Shown: positions 53,145 to 63,350 of the stretch, piece by piece
Numbering within the stretch: position 1 is the stretch's first letter
Layout: each line of letters begins with the position of its first letter
Source: Protula sp. h YS-2021
Taxonomy: Eukaryota > Annelida > Polychaeta > Sabellida > Serpulidae
Assembly (NCBI GenBank): GCA_949752745.1
Contig: OX457025.1
Span: 52,039,098 to 52,103,097 of the forward strand
Direction of reading: 5' to 3'
Length of the DNA stretch: 64,000 nt
Position numbers and translations under genes: made by a program
The notes under the pieces: model-generated
Seen by the model: the letters and a program-made list of their open reading frames with translations, nothing else
What the model was told of the DNA's origin: nothing
The model's database searches: none

Positions 53145-53501
53145 ATGGAACGTGAAAGTCGTAAGAGATCTACAACTGATATGGATACTCTTGCAGATAC
53201 AGTTAAAGACTTAAAAGTGAAAAATCCTACAACTACCATCAAGAAATTGAAAGTGGAGACGGCACCAACACCACAGTCGTGGGATGGAATGCTTTCTCTA
53301 GGAAATGGAAAGTATATCAAGATTATGAAACAAAGCAATGAAGGAGTGGTAAACATTCGCAAGTACCTGAGAGATGAGGGGACTGGAAGAAACCGTCCTA
53401 CGAAAAAGGGTATTTTGCTGACAATACCTGAATGGAAAATGCTGAAGAAGAAAGTGAAAGAAGTGGATAAAAGGCTTCGCAGACAAGAAGACAGCGCATA
53501 A
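53145..53501 (+). CDS. PC4/Sub1-like single-stranded DNA-binding protein, element 2
   Basis: 118 aa, intact. LGNGKYIKIMKQSNEGVVNI, then RPTKKGILLTIPEWKMLKKK are the PC4 strands, KKGI loop and Trp helix. The C-terminal tail differs from element 1 only in the last residues. A TATAAAAG box lies at 53083, overlapping the polymerase stop. Confidence 0.8.
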   Translation: MERESRKRSTTDMDTLADTVKDLKVKNPTTTIKKLKVETAPTPQSWDGMLSLGNGKYIKIMKQSNEGVVNIRKYLRDEGTGRNRPTKKGILLTIPEWKMLKKKVKEVDKRLRRQEDSA

Positions 53502-53513
53502 CAAGGTAAAAAC

Positions 53514-53885
53514 ATGAATGCACTCATGCTGAACGGTGGTGCTTACCTTACTGTAAATGAGAGGAATGAAGTGATACTAGGTTCTCGGACAAGTTATCAT
53601 CGGTTTAAATCTGAAGTGTGGAAAGACTTTAAAAACATACCACTTGAACCTGGGTTTAAACGTAGACTTGAAAATAAAGTGGAAGTGACGGTGGCTGAAT
53701 ATGATTCTAACATACGTGTAGAAATCTGTAGAAATCTTTTACAGGATTATCCAGAGGATTATAAGGGAGTTGTGCCAGATACACCATATACAGATTTGAT
53801 CCTCTTTGATATCAAGAACTGGCGCGCAGTCTTACGATTCCTAGAAGCTATACAGCATCCACTCTTCGCCATCTTGCAAGCATAA
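53514..53885 (+). CDS. Divergent PC4-fold-like protein 2, element 2
   Basis: 123 aa, open throughout, unlike the frameshifted element 1 copy. It has two Trp-helix units: NERNEVILGSRTSYHRFKSE with VWKDFKNI, then YTDLILFDIKNWRAVLRFLE. It starts 12 nt after the PC4 stop. Confidence 0.55.
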   Translation: MNALMLNGGAYLTVNERNEVILGSRTSYHRFKSEVWKDFKNIPLEPGFKRRLENKVEVTVAEYDSNIRVEICRNLLQDYPEDYKGVVPDTPYTDLILFDIKNWRAVLRFLEAIQHPLFAILQA

Positions 53886-53939
53886 AAACGTCTTTGCAGA
53901 CAAAGAGACAGCTCATAGTTCATCTGACTGTTGAAAGAG

Positions 53940-54281
53940 ATGGAAGACTTTTTATCGGAATATGAACCAATTACGCATGGATTCTCATATCTGAGAAACT
54001 TATGTGATGACATTGTGCTAAGACATTTTGGAAAGTATATCATTCTATCAACTGACGAACAATCTGTGTTGAGAGACCATCTGGAGAAGTTCAGGATACC
54101 TGACTTTCGCCTAATACTCTCAGAGGATTTAGAAGTGTGTGTGACTGAGAACTGTCTAGACGTGTTTGTACAATTTCGCCAATATGACGAGCTTACAGAA
54201 CGCTACGACTGCATCACCCTCAACACAGTGGAATGGTACGCTCTGTTGCAAGCATTGGATTGGAAAGAACCTGACGCTTGA
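53940..54281 (+). CDS. Divergent PC4-fold-like protein 3, element 2
   Basis: 113 aa from ATG 53940 (MEDFLSEYEPITHGF), the same length as the element 1 copy. An in-frame TTG three codons upstream is unlikely as a start. The C-terminal unit LEVCVTENCLDVFVQFRQYD ends with TLNTVEWYALLQALDW. Confidence 0.55.
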   Translation: MEDFLSEYEPITHGFSYLRNLCDDIVLRHFGKYIILSTDEQSVLRDHLEKFRIPDFRLILSEDLEVCVTENCLDVFVQFRQYDELTERYDCITLNTVEWYALLQALDWKEPDA

Positions 54282-54564
54282 ATTCAAAGAGGAAGGAGTG
54301 CGACTCATACGGGGCACCAAGTCCATTGAGCTTACACATCCCATGTGTGTTATGGTGATGGGCATTGACATGAATGATCATGGATATGAACTGAAACTGT
54401 CTGAACACGAAGATGTTAAAATAATAAAATTTGGTAATGGACATTGTTATGCTAGTTTTCACAGCATTTACAAACGTGGATGTAATGTCTATGATACATA
54501 TTTTAATTTAGATTGGTATGAATGGCATTTGTTTATCAATGTATTGAATGTATTTGTGAAATAA
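54274..54564 (+). pseudogene. Divergent PC4-fold-like protein 4, element 2 (start codon lost)
   Basis: Matches element 1 protein 4 (TLEFKEEGVRLIRGTK; CYASFHSIYKRGCNVYDTYF with NLDWYEWHLFINVL). The position of the element 1 start is ACG here. The frame is otherwise open, and a far-upstream ATG (54166) would overlap gene 3 out of frame. Confidence 0.5.
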
Positions 54565-54599
54565 AAGTTTAATGTGAAATAACTGTTAAAATGTAAATA

Positions 54600-54708
54600 A
54601 TGTATAACACAATAAAAAAGAATGTTGTATCAAACTGTCTTGTTTATTTGCAATAATAAAATTAACAATTACCAACAACTTAACTAATACAACTTAACTA
54701 ATATAACA
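54600..54708. terminator. Convergent gene ends, polyadenylation signals and AACTTAACTAA motif
   Basis: AATAAA on plus (CACAATAAAAAAG) and TTTATT (AATAAA on minus) face each other. CAACTTAACTAATACAACTTAACTAATATAAC matches the spacer at 32165-32210. No SINE here. Confidence 0.45.
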
Positions 54709-55144
54709 TCAATAAAATAATGGTTTATAATGTCTATATACAAAATCCTTTACAACAAAATCACCATCACTTCTTCTTAATACATCAATGATTTCAAAAG
54801 GACTATGTCCTCGAGCTCTTTGAATTATATAATACACACAATAAAATCCACATGTAGAGGATATCAGTGTTTGTAATGGAACTGAATTATAAATGAAATT
54901 AAACTTTAAAAAAATATTCAAACGACTGTCTATAGGTAAAAGTCCATAAGAGTCAAAATATTCTGCAGGGTCTTGGTCATAATATACTGCCACCCAATGC
55001 TCTCCTGGCTCATCATGATCGTTTGTGTTGATGACATAGGCACCGCGTTGTAAAGATGGTACCTGGCATGGCAAACACACCTTGAAACAAGTCTTTTGTC
55101 GTAGCATCATGGGATAGGATGGCTTCTACCTGCTTCGTGTTCAT
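54709..55144 (-). pseudogene. Adenain-like cysteine protease, element 2
   Basis: GEHWVAVYYD (His), EYFDSYG (acidic) and SSTCGFYCVYY (Cys) are intact. The frame breaks near 55070 by a 2-nt deletion next to the N-terminus (FQGVFAM). ATG at 55144 overlaps the capsid stop by ATGA, as in element 1. Confidence 0.85.
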
Positions 55145-55327
55145 GACTGATAGTCGAATTGAATGCTATGATTTGCACTTATTTCAACAATGTTATCAAA
55201 TTCAGCATACACTATAACATTGACTGTATTTTGCAAGGCACCAGCAAAATTCATTTCTAGTTTCAAATTCCCATGTTTGATAAGGGCATAATGATCAGCA
55301 CCCCTTGCAATTTGCGGAGATCTCAAT

Positions 55328-57478
55328 GTGCACTGGGACGACGCTACAGCCTCCGATACGCGCAAACTTCAAGAGGTCTTCTATTTTTTCGGCCTACAGC
55401 AATACGTTAATCAAAGTACTCACTGCAAAGGCCACATTTTAGACTACATTGTCTCTCGAGAATCTGAGCTTTTCAGCATCAGAAACATATCTGTAGGAGA
55501 CTTAGTCAGCGACCACCGACTGATATGCTGTGACATTTCTATAAACAAACCACGGCCCCTTCAACGAGTGGTGCAATTCAGAAAGATTAGAGATATTGAC
55601 ATAGAAGCGTTTAAAAAGGATATTTTAGATTCCAGTCTTACCCGTTCATTCATAGATCTCTCACTCGATGAGCTGATAGTAGCATATAACGATACTCTTT
55701 CTGCGATCTTAGATAAACACGCACCACTTGTTACCAGAACTATTAAAAACAAACCAAACGATCCATGGGTAACTGATGATATACTAGATCAGTTACGTTA
55801 TGTGCGACGCTTAGAACGAAAATGGCGTAAGAGCAATCTGTTAACGGATAAAAGGTCATATGAAGAAACCAAAGAAAACTTTCATGAGTATTTTACTCTT
55901 GCTAAATCCAAATATTTGGAACATTTTATTATAGAAAATGGCGCAAACCAAGGTGATCTATTTAAAGCCATAAACAGAATCATGCATCGCAAAAAGGAAA
56001 ACCCATTCCCGGAACATGATTCATCTAGGGCTTTAGCCAACCAGTTCAGTAACTTTTTTCAAGAAAAAGTATCGAAAATACGGGAAAACTTCACAGATGG
56101 CACCCACAATGCTCTGCTATACGACGTCCCTCGAAAAGAGTGCGCCTTCACAACATTCAAGGAGCCTAATGAGGAAGAAACCATGAAAATCATATCACAA
56201 TCGTCTAACAAGTACTGTGAACTTGACCCCATTCCATCGTTCCTTCTAAAACAGTGTTCATCAGAGATAATTTCGGTTATAAAACGAATCATTAACAAAT
56301 CACTTGGTGATGGATATTTCCCAACATTGTGCAAAACGGCAATAGTAAAACCCCTCATTAAAAAATCAAGTTTGGACTGTGTTTTTTAGCATTATCAGCC
56401 TGTTTCAAACCTGAGTTACATTGGGAAATTAATAGAGAAAGCAGCATGCGTCCAAATTTCAAAATTTACGAGCGAAAATAACGTCGGGGAACCATAACAA
56501 TCGGCTTATAAAGCCAATCATAGCACAGAAACAGCCATACTTTGGATTTTTGATCAACTTCTCACCAGTTTGAATGACAATAGAGCTGTGCTGTTGACGC
56601 TGCTTGACCTATCGGCTGCTTTCGACACGGTCGATCATAAAATCTTACTTGAGCGACTCCATACCTCACAGGGAATTTCAGACAGCGCACTGCAGCGCAC
56701 TTGCGACAGGTATCGCTAAAATTGGGAACTGGATGCACGACAATAAACTTAAACTAAACCCTGAAAAAACCGAATTCATGATTGTTTCAAGTAGGCACAA
56801 CCACGAGAAATATTAATTAGATACCCTCTCCTTAGGCAACGAGGAGATAAAAGCAACTACTACTGCACGTAATCTAGGAGTAACAATCGACTCTACCCTC
56901 CAACTAGACAGCCATATAGCAAATGTAATCCGTATCTGTTACTTCTACATCGGTTGGATAAAGAATATTCGCAAATTCTTAACAAAAGAGGCAACCAAAA
57001 CGCTTGTTCACGCCCTAGTCCTCAGCCGATTGGATTATTGTAACTCTGTTCTGGTTGGTCTACCAAAGGTAAAGGTCTACAAACTACAAAAAGTTATGAA
57101 TGCGGCCGCACGGCTTATCACCGGCAAACCAAAGCGCGAACACATCACAGATTCCCTTATGGAACGGCACTGGCTCCCTATCAAAGAACGTTCCGAGTAT
57201 AAAATGATTACTCTGACATATAAAGCCTTAAATGGAATGGCCCAAGTTATCTATCAGAATTGCTCAAACAATATATACCAGAAAGGTCACTCAGGTCATC
57301 AGACAAATTACTATTACACATTCCCAGGCATAGAAACAATTATGGTTATCGTTCATTTAGATGTATCGCGCCTACCTTATGGAACGATCTCCCATACGTT
57401 CTTAGAAGCAAAGGATCATTTTATTGTTTTAAAAGGGCGTTAAAAACTCACCTTTTCTGCAAAGCTTACAACGTGTAG
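55328..57478 (+). pseudogene. Endonuclease-reverse transcriptase of the inserted LINE
   Basis: The frame is open from 55328 to 56389 (end of endonuclease, linker and start of RT: SSNKYCELDPIPSFLLKQCS, FPTLCKTAIVKPLIKKS), then broken by stops (56387, about 56497) and a deletion near 56670. Later pieces are LDYCNSVLVGLPKVKVYKLQ, NAAARLITGKPKREHIT and a C-terminus with TLWNDLPYVLRSKGSFYCFK. This is the usual tail of CR1/L2/Jockey-type polymerases. Confidence 0.8.
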
Positions 57479-57633
57479 TCCATTGGTCTAGGTCTATTAA
57501 GTTTTTTTTATTATGTTTTAGACTATGTTTTAATATGTAGATATTTACTACTTTTAATATACACATATTTACTGTTTTATGCTATTGTTAGTGCTTAGAG
57601 GCATTGCAAAATAAGCGTGTTATAAATGCCCAG

Positions 57634-57639
<6 letters not shown>

Positions 57640-57672
<33 letters not shown>
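57640..57672. repeat. (ATA)n tail of the LINE
   Basis: About eleven AAT/ATA units marking the 3' end of the retrotransposon. Confidence 0.9.
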
Positions 57673-57673
<1 letters not shown>

Positions 57674-58813
57674 GGCCAATCTTCCCGTTTTATAATGGAA
57701 CTTTTCTCACCATCCAATCTATCAAAAGATTTGTAAAGAGTTTCAAAAGCATCAAGATATTTGCCTTGATTTATATCAAGCTTGAGAGGTTTGGATAGAA
57801 CTGGTTTACCATCAGAGTAAAGCTGCATAAAGTTAAGATTAAAATGTTCAAAATTGTATGGATTTCTCAATACTGTTCCAGCAAAGGATTCATTATTACC
57901 AAAACGTATTGTCATTCATTCAATGACAATACGTTTTGGTAATTGACCTAAAAGATGCTATCTTTCACAAAAGATTGAAATCCAGTTGGAATAGCTAAAA
58001 CTTTACATTCTTTTCTATTAATAATAAACTTAGCAGGACTTTTCATCAATGCATCTGCATGTCCCAACTGAATACCTGGACTAACCCTCACTTTGCGAAT
58101 GGTTAAAAACGCTTCTCTCACTTCTACTTTAAAACCATTATTTGCAGCCATTAGTACATATCCATCTTTTTGTCTACGTAAACGTAATTTCATACTAACA
58201 CCATTGGGAAGATAACGATCCTGCTCAAACGAATCTACTCTTAAACCACCTGTAAGCATAAACTCACGGCTTAGACGTTTATACAAATAGCGATTATGTA
58301 AACCATTATTTCCTGTTTCAGCTAGATCGTCACCATCAGCATTTACATGAAGACCTGATACATATCTTTCATGATTAGGTCTTTTCACCTCATGAGTATT
58401 CATTGACCCGGCAGTATCTTTAAAGATGAGATGCATAGAGCGCTCAGAATGGAGACTTTCTTCCGAGTCATGAATGAGATGAGATATGATGCTGGTATAA
58501 CCATGGGTATTGTTACTATGTGATATCAAACGATCATTTAGAAATAATTCAATATTGGACCATAACCCATTAAACAAATCATTGATACATGACACGTCAT
58601 CATCTACACCACACAGTGCTCCATCAACCTTTACAATGCGACATACAATCTAGATATTCTTCTGTACTCGCAGGAATGTAGAATTCTATTGGAGCACCCT
58701 CTCTAATGGTAGTCATTGGTTGATAGTCTACATTATAACTTTTTTCTACAGCAGTTTGCGTTGGTGGTATGTGAAACCATTCTAATGGAGAAAGGCTACA
58801 TTCACAAGAATGA

Positions 58814-59188
58814 TTATGAATTAAAGACATGATTAAAAAATATCTTTCTTATGTTTTTTGATGTTATCCGTTTAGCTGCCTTTCGCCTTCTGACACGTTT
58901 TGCTCGTTTCGCTCTCTTTTGTCCTCGTAACCCACCACCAAACATACGTTGTGCTACTCGACCAGTAACATCTTTCGCCATATCTTTTGCAGCCCTTTTA
59001 AGATGTGGTGCAACGATTTTAGCCCCTGTCTTAAGCAGTGGAATAGCTTTTCGAGCCAATGATCCCAGTATTGAACCAATACCATCTCCATATTGTATTC
59101 GCGCTCCTTTAAATCCTGGTAATTCTCCACCCACTTGACGAAGAAAATGGTTGCGATATATAGATTGATTGTGTGTGAGTGCTTTCAT
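58814..59188 (-). CDS. pX/pVI-like minor virion protein, element 2
   Basis: 124 aa. GGELPGFKGARIQYGDGIGS and LARKAIPLLKTGAKIVAPHL are as in element 1, followed by a basic tail (RAKRAKRVRRRKAAKRITSK). A homopolymer change near 58845 extends the C-terminus past the usual stop, so it overlaps the capsid start by 17 nt. ATG overlaps the penton stop (ATGA, 59188-59185). Confidence 0.65.
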   Translation of the reverse strand: MKALTHNQSIYRNHFLRQVGGELPGFKGARIQYGDGIGSILGSLARKAIPLLKTGAKIVAPHLKRAAKDMAKDVTGRVAQRMFGGGLRGQKRAKRAKRVRRRKAAKRITSKNIRKIFFNHVFNS

Positions 59189-59955
59189 AATGCTTTTGGT
59201 CGAAAATGAAGTTTACAGATCACCTTTCCAGTTTGAAATGGAACATTATGGCCTGTGTCGTCCTTAATATTCATTTCTATCACCTCAAATTTGGATGTGT
59301 TTACAGGAACATAATGAGGTTCTCCATAACTTTTCATGATAATGTCTCCATCATGATAATATCTCCATATTCCAACAGAACGTAGCAAAGGAACATAATA
59401 ATCACCAACAACTTGTGGCTCACAAATACTACAGTACACATAAAGTGTATAAAATCCCTGTTTCACATCAGCTTTATGTTCAGCTGTACACGTTTCAGTA
59501 TACCATTGATCTGGGATAAATCCTAAAATCTCAGCTAATCCAACGGAGAATGACACTTCAAAGCCATAATTTAGAAATAGAAAAACGCGTCGTCTAATTT
59601 TATCATACTTTATCTGAATAGCTTCTTTAAGGTCATCTTTCATATAATTAGTCGCTTCTTTATTGACTGCCTGACATATCTCTTGTATGGATCTGTAGTA
59701 ACCATAAGGAATATTGATTGTGTCAAGAACAACATCATTCAGTGGTTGTTGTCGATACTGAATAGAATAGTCCATTCCATGTCTCATGGTTGTCCATGTA
59801 TGTGGATATTGAATTTCAGCTAAAGCCACTTCATATTTTCCGTTCAGATAGATGGTTCGAGGCATGCGAATTTGATAATTCGAAGTCTTGTTGTTGGGAT
59901 AATAGTTCATACTAGCATTGCTGGGTAAAGTAATGTAAAAACTTGTTGACTCCAT
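59185..59955 (-). CDS. Penton/minor capsid protein, element 2
   Basis: 256 aa, intact. MESTSFYITLPSNASMNYYP, NYQIRMPRTIYLNGKYEVAL and EILGFIPDQWYTETC are as in element 1. Lost contact with the upstream MG gene because of the transposon at 59995-61612. Confidence 0.85.
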   Translation of the reverse strand: MESTSFYITLPSNASMNYYPNNKTSNYQIRMPRTIYLNGKYEVALAEIQYPHTWTTMRHGMDYSIQYRQQPLNDVVLDTINIPYGYYRSIQEICQAVNKEATNYMKDDLKEAIQIKYDKIRRRVFLFLNYGFEVSFSVGLAEILGFIPDQWYTETCTAEHKADVKQGFYTLYVYCSICEPQVVGDYYVPLLRSVGIWRYYHDGDIIMKSYGEPHYVPVNTSKFEVIEMNIKDDTGHNVPFQTGKVICKLHFRPKAL

Positions 59956-59994
59956 GACAGCTAAATCGTTTATGTGATGTAGATAGACTAGATG

Positions 59995-61612
59995 TGTATA
60001 TGTTACAGTAAATCTGTGTAATCAGTAATTTCACGTAATTCTTAAAACTCTTAGGAATTACGTGAAATTACTGTCGGGGCCAGTAATTACGCGAAATTCC
60101 TAAAATCTGCAGGAATTTCATGTAATAACTGAAACAGGAGGTCAGTAATTACGCGAAATTACTAAACTGTGAATTAAACAAAAACAATGTGTCCAATCGA
60201 TTAGATGTTATGCAGGGATGTTCCGAAGAGGTTCGCCTACCAGGTTATTTTTTTTTTTTCGCGGTTCGCCAAAAACTGCCGAAATGGCGGAACTTTGAAG
60301 TTTGGCAAAAACTGGAATAAATGGTAGTAAATAACTGAATTGTCAAACCATTCATTTCTCTCAGTCTTTTTCAAATAGTTATAAAATTTTAATCGAAAGT
60401 TTCTTAGGCGTTTCTCCATCTAGACTTTTCTTCTTTTTTTTTGCGAATGACAAAAAATTTGGTGGAATTTAAATTTTTTTTTGTAAAATTGTGTAAAATG
60501 TCGGTAAATACGTGAATCGTCTAAACCCAACCTCTCCAACATCCCGTTCCGGGTAGCTTCCACCCGGAAAAACTCGTTTTTGTATTAAAATTATGAAAAA
60601 GTTACGTTCAGAAACAAAGTTCTTAATTTTTTGGCCAAACAGTATTCGTTTCAGAGTTTTTCTCTCTTTCCTTGTTTTGGTAACTCGGCTGGGTCATGTC
60701 CTTGGACATGCTTGTTTAATAAACCTCAAGACTTGAATCAACACTGCAGTGATGAAATACATCCCTTCTACCATCGTTTCAAATGCAGAATGCATGTCTT
60801 TGCTCAAATCAACTACATAATGCATGTCTTTACTCAAATCAACTACAGAATGCAAATCGAATACAAAATAAATGTCTTTACTCAAATCAAAACAAAGGCA
60901 TCATGGTCAAATAGAGTTCGAACAATGTTTCAAATACAGAAACACATGTCTTTACTGAAAGCAAATGCTGATATGAGGGACTCACGAGTGATCTTAGCTT
61001 TGTAACTTTGCAATTCGAAATGGAAGCAAAGGTCTCAATATGTAATTCCATCTCCAGCAAATGACACCAAATGTCACCTTGGGTGAGTGAGTTCACGAAT
61101 TGCAATTCAAGATGAAAAAGGACTCACGAAGGTCGAAATAATCTATGACAAGATGAGTTCCTGTGAGCGTGTTCCTCCATTTTTTTTTTACGTTTAACTG
61201 TGTTCTACTTCCATTACGCATATTTACTAACTGATGTTTAGGAAATTCGTGAAATAAAACACCCCAATTCCATCTCCGGCAAATGACACCAAATGTCACT
61301 TTGGGTAAGTGAGTTCACGAATTGCAATTCAAGATGAATAGGACTCACCAAGGTCGAAATATATAATCTATGGCAAGCTGAGTTCATGTGAGCGTGTTCC
61401 TCCATTTTTAGCCGTTCAACTTTGTTCGACTTCTATTACGCATATTTACTAACTAATGTTTAGGAAATTTGTGAAATAAAACACCCTTGAAAACAGTAAA
61501 TACATGAAATTCCTGAAGATTTTAGGAATTTCACGTAATTCCTGGCCCCAACAGTAATTTCACGTAATTCCTAATTTACTGATTACACAGATTTACTGTA
61601 ACATATATACAT
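59995..61612. mobile_element. 1.6 kb non-autonomous DNA transposon with ~130 bp inverted ends
   Basis: Left end GTTACAGTAAATCTGTGTAATCAGTAA and right end TTACTGATTACACAGATTTACTGTAAC are inverted copies. Both ends go on with ATTACGTGAAATT(A/C)CT repeats and a central GGGGCCAG. Possible ATAT target duplication. Inside: repeats of ATGCATGTCTTTACTCAAATCAACTAC (60780-60895) and a ~222 bp tandem duplication (61040-61262 and 61263-61485). No transposase ORF. Absent between the same two genes in element 1. Confidence 0.75.
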
Positions 61613-61616
61613 TACT

Positions 61617-61826
61617 TCATGTTTGACACTCTTCATCCTCACTTTCTACATTGCTGTCTACATTGTTGTCTAAATTGCTATCTACATGATCTAAATTGGT
61701 ATCTACTACTTCTCCCTGACAACAAGCACTAACACACCTAATTTTTACAGGAATAGTATTTTTATTTCTATTTTCTTTACAACAACAACACCATAACTCT
61801 TTAATCCATGTTAAAAAGTTTCCCAT
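61617..61826 (-). CDS. MG/Cys small lipid-linked-type protein, element 2
   Basis: 69 aa starting MGNFLTWIKELWCCCCKENR, with a second Cys pair (SACCQGEV) and an acidic C-terminus (NVDSNVESEDEECQ). Gly2 plus the Cys cluster suggest myristoylation and palmitoylation. It overlaps the 181-aa-type gene by 16 nt. Confidence 0.6.
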   Translation of the reverse strand: MGNFLTWIKELWCCCCKENRNKNTIPVKIRCVSACCQGEVVDTNLDHVDSNLDNNVDSNVESEDEECQT

Positions 61827-62401
61827 CCTTCTGGAAACAATCTTTGTTGACGTTGTTGTTGCTCTTTTGTAATATCTTCACGAGTTGTCTTTTTGCCAAA
61901 AACAGTTTTTGGAATATTAGCGTCTACAATTTCCTCAATAAACTGCTTCCAACCACGTGGTGGTTCTCGTCGTTCTTTTCTTTTTGTAGCAACCAATGCT
62001 TCTTTCAACAAATCAATAATGTTAGAATTTGTGATGACAGTACCTGTTTTTAAAACAAATTCATTTTTATCTGTCCATCTCGTACCATATTTCTTAAGTT
62101 CTCCCAGAAGTTGTGTTAGTTTTACATGATAAATAGGTTGAAAATGGTTTAGAAACTGCTGAGACTTTTCTGATTTTTCTGCATTAGATGCTGTAACAGA
62201 CTTTTGTCGTTGTTGTTGTGATTGAATTGTTCGTAAATGACGTCCAAGCACTTGAGACATTTCTATTGCTTTTTCGCGAGTTCTTTTCCCACGTAAAAGT
62301 TTATTCACTTTCGTTTTGATTTCAACATCTTGTCCCTTCTTTTCTAACAACATTTTATATTCATATTCAGGAATGAGAACCATTTTCAAAGTATGTTTCA
62401 T
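61811..62401 (-). CDS. Conserved Polinton 181-aa-type protein, element 2 (196 aa)
   Basis: Starts MKHTLKMVLIPEYEYKMLLE. Same domains as element 1: LLRGKRTREKAIEMSQVLGR, a Gln-rich linker, WTDKNEFVLKTGTVITNSN, FIEEIVDANIPKTVF, end FPEGWETF. The ATG overlaps the upstream stop by ATGA (62401-62398). Intact. Confidence 0.65.
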   Translation of the reverse strand: MKHTLKMVLIPEYEYKMLLEKKGQDVEIKTKVNKLLRGKRTREKAIEMSQVLGRHLRTIQSQQQRQKSVTASNAEKSEKSQQFLNHFQPIYHVKLTQLLGELKKYGTRWTDKNEFVLKTGTVITNSNIIDLLKEALVATKRKERREPPRGWKQFIEEIVDANIPKTVFGKKTTREDITKEQQQRQQRLFPEGWETF

Positions 62402-62698
62402 TTTAACAGCAACTGAGCTAACAAGGGTAATGCAAATTTAGCAATAGCTCCAATAAATCCTCCTTTCTGATTAACCAACTTCTTTTTTCTTCGAAGTGAT
62501 ATCTTCTTATTTGCTAGTGTACGTAGGGTATGACGTTCACGCTTGAATAACTTATACTCGCAATATATTCAAACAAATTTCAAACAAGCTAGTTAATTCC
62601 TCCTTAGTAGCTTGTTGTAGCAAGGATTTACGTCGTTTAGACCCGCTGCGTGCGAGCAAGTGAAGGAAAGGTTGATTCGCTTGAATGCGTTTAGACAT
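62398..62698 (-). pseudogene. Small basic Polinton protein, element 2
   Basis: MSKRIQANQPFLHLLARSGS and LFEICLNILR are present, then a deletion of ~30 nt near 62555 shifts the frame. The C-terminal NQKGGFIGAIAKFAL segment (hydrophobic, Gly-rich) remains downstream up to the TGA that overlaps the next ATG. The ATG overlaps the ATPase stop by 8 nt. Confidence 0.6.
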
Positions 62699-63350
62699 CC
62701 TGGCTGCGAATGGTTAAGTGACTTGGTTCTTGTTCATACGCTACCTTATCAACATATACGTAATGTGTATCTTTTGGTAAAATTCCTGTGCGAATACGTA
62801 GTTGATCATTTGTCTTCGGCTTCAAATCAATGAATAAATAGCCATGAGGTTTGCTGGTAGCATCTTGATAGGCTTCTATGATAAATTGAGATTTTCCAGG
62901 ATACATTTGTCGCGCTAATGTACTTATTTGTTGACTGTCTCTAGGATTTTTAAACAGAATGATGCAATGTGTATTCAAACTAATATTTCGCATTTCTCTA
63001 CCATGATGAAACAAATTATGCACAATAAAAATAATGCTTAGATTTTGATGACTGCTGCCAACACTAAAGACACGTGTCATGCGCTCATCACTATGACATT
63101 TGGTCATTAAGTCATCAATGATGAGTAAGTTTGGTTTTTTCGGGTTAAAACGCTCTTCAATGTTATCTGGAATGCCTTGGTAAAATTCCACACCTTTCAT
63201 TCCCTTATACAAAGGCTGATCTGCTGCATAGAACCATAAAATGGTTTTTGGAGAGGGTTTAATTAACTTTTGTTCTAGAATTTCTCTAACTAGAGAAGTT
63301 TTACCACTGCCTGTAGGTCCAGAGACCAAAAACGTGAATGGATGCTTCAT
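62691..63350 (-). CDS. Packaging ATPase (FtsK/HerA type), element 2
   Basis: 219 aa from ATG 63350, intact. Walker A GPTGSGKTSLV at residues ~10-20. Walker B NLLIIDDL at ~80. Then VFSVGSSHQNLSIIFIVHNL (sensor region) and NPRDSQQISTLARQMYPGKS. Homologous to adenoviral/NCLDV A32-type DNA packaging motors. The start overlaps the integrase stop (ATGA). This is one of the few large genes in either element with no visible lesion. Confidence 0.9.
   Translation of the reverse strand: MKHPFTFLVSGPTGSGKTSLVREILEQKLIKPSPKTILWFYAADQPLYKGMKGVEFYQGIPDNIEERFNPKKPNLLIIDDLMTKCHSDERMTRVFSVGSSHQNLSIIFIVHNLFHHGREMRNISLNTHCIILFKNPRDSQQISTLARQMYPGKSQFIIEAYQDATSKPHGYLFIDLKPKTNDQLRIRTGILPKDTHYVYVDKVAYEQEPSHLTIRSQDV

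Larger units (their letters stand above)
55300..57672 (+). mobile_element. CR1/L2-like LINE, 5' truncated, inside the capsid gene
   Basis: Plus-strand retrotransposon beginning within the endonuclease (ICGDLNVHWDD, then GHILDYIVSRESE and SDHRLICCDIS) and ending in ATAATAATA repeats after TTATAAATGCCCAGTATAATA. The RT part has LLDLSAAFDTVDHKILLERL (motif A), KLNPEKTEFMIV and ARNLGVTIDSTLQL. A deletion removes the F/YADD region (about 56660-56690). No target duplication is seen; capsid sequence is lost at the junction. Confidence 0.8.
55141..58830 (-). pseudogene. Major capsid protein, element 2, split by a LINE
   Basis: The N-terminal part (58830-58640, MSLIHNHSCECSLSPLEWFH) is lost from frame by a ~20 bp deletion near 58650. 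The middle (58595-57950) includes SHSNNTHGYTSIISHL and GGLRVDSFEQDRYLPNGVSM. Another frameshift lies near 57950-57910. NPYNFEHFNLNFMQLY reads up to DWPI, where the LINE begins. After the LINE the C-terminus (LIKHGNLKLEMNFAGALQ to DYQS) resumes at about 55299-55141. About 58 bp of capsid sequence at the LINE site are missing. Confidence 0.88.

Noticed and set aside
60631..61005. 124-aa plus-strand ORF inside the 1.6 kb transposon
   Set aside because: Built on the ATGCATGTCTTTACTCAAATC repeat, with no transposase motif.
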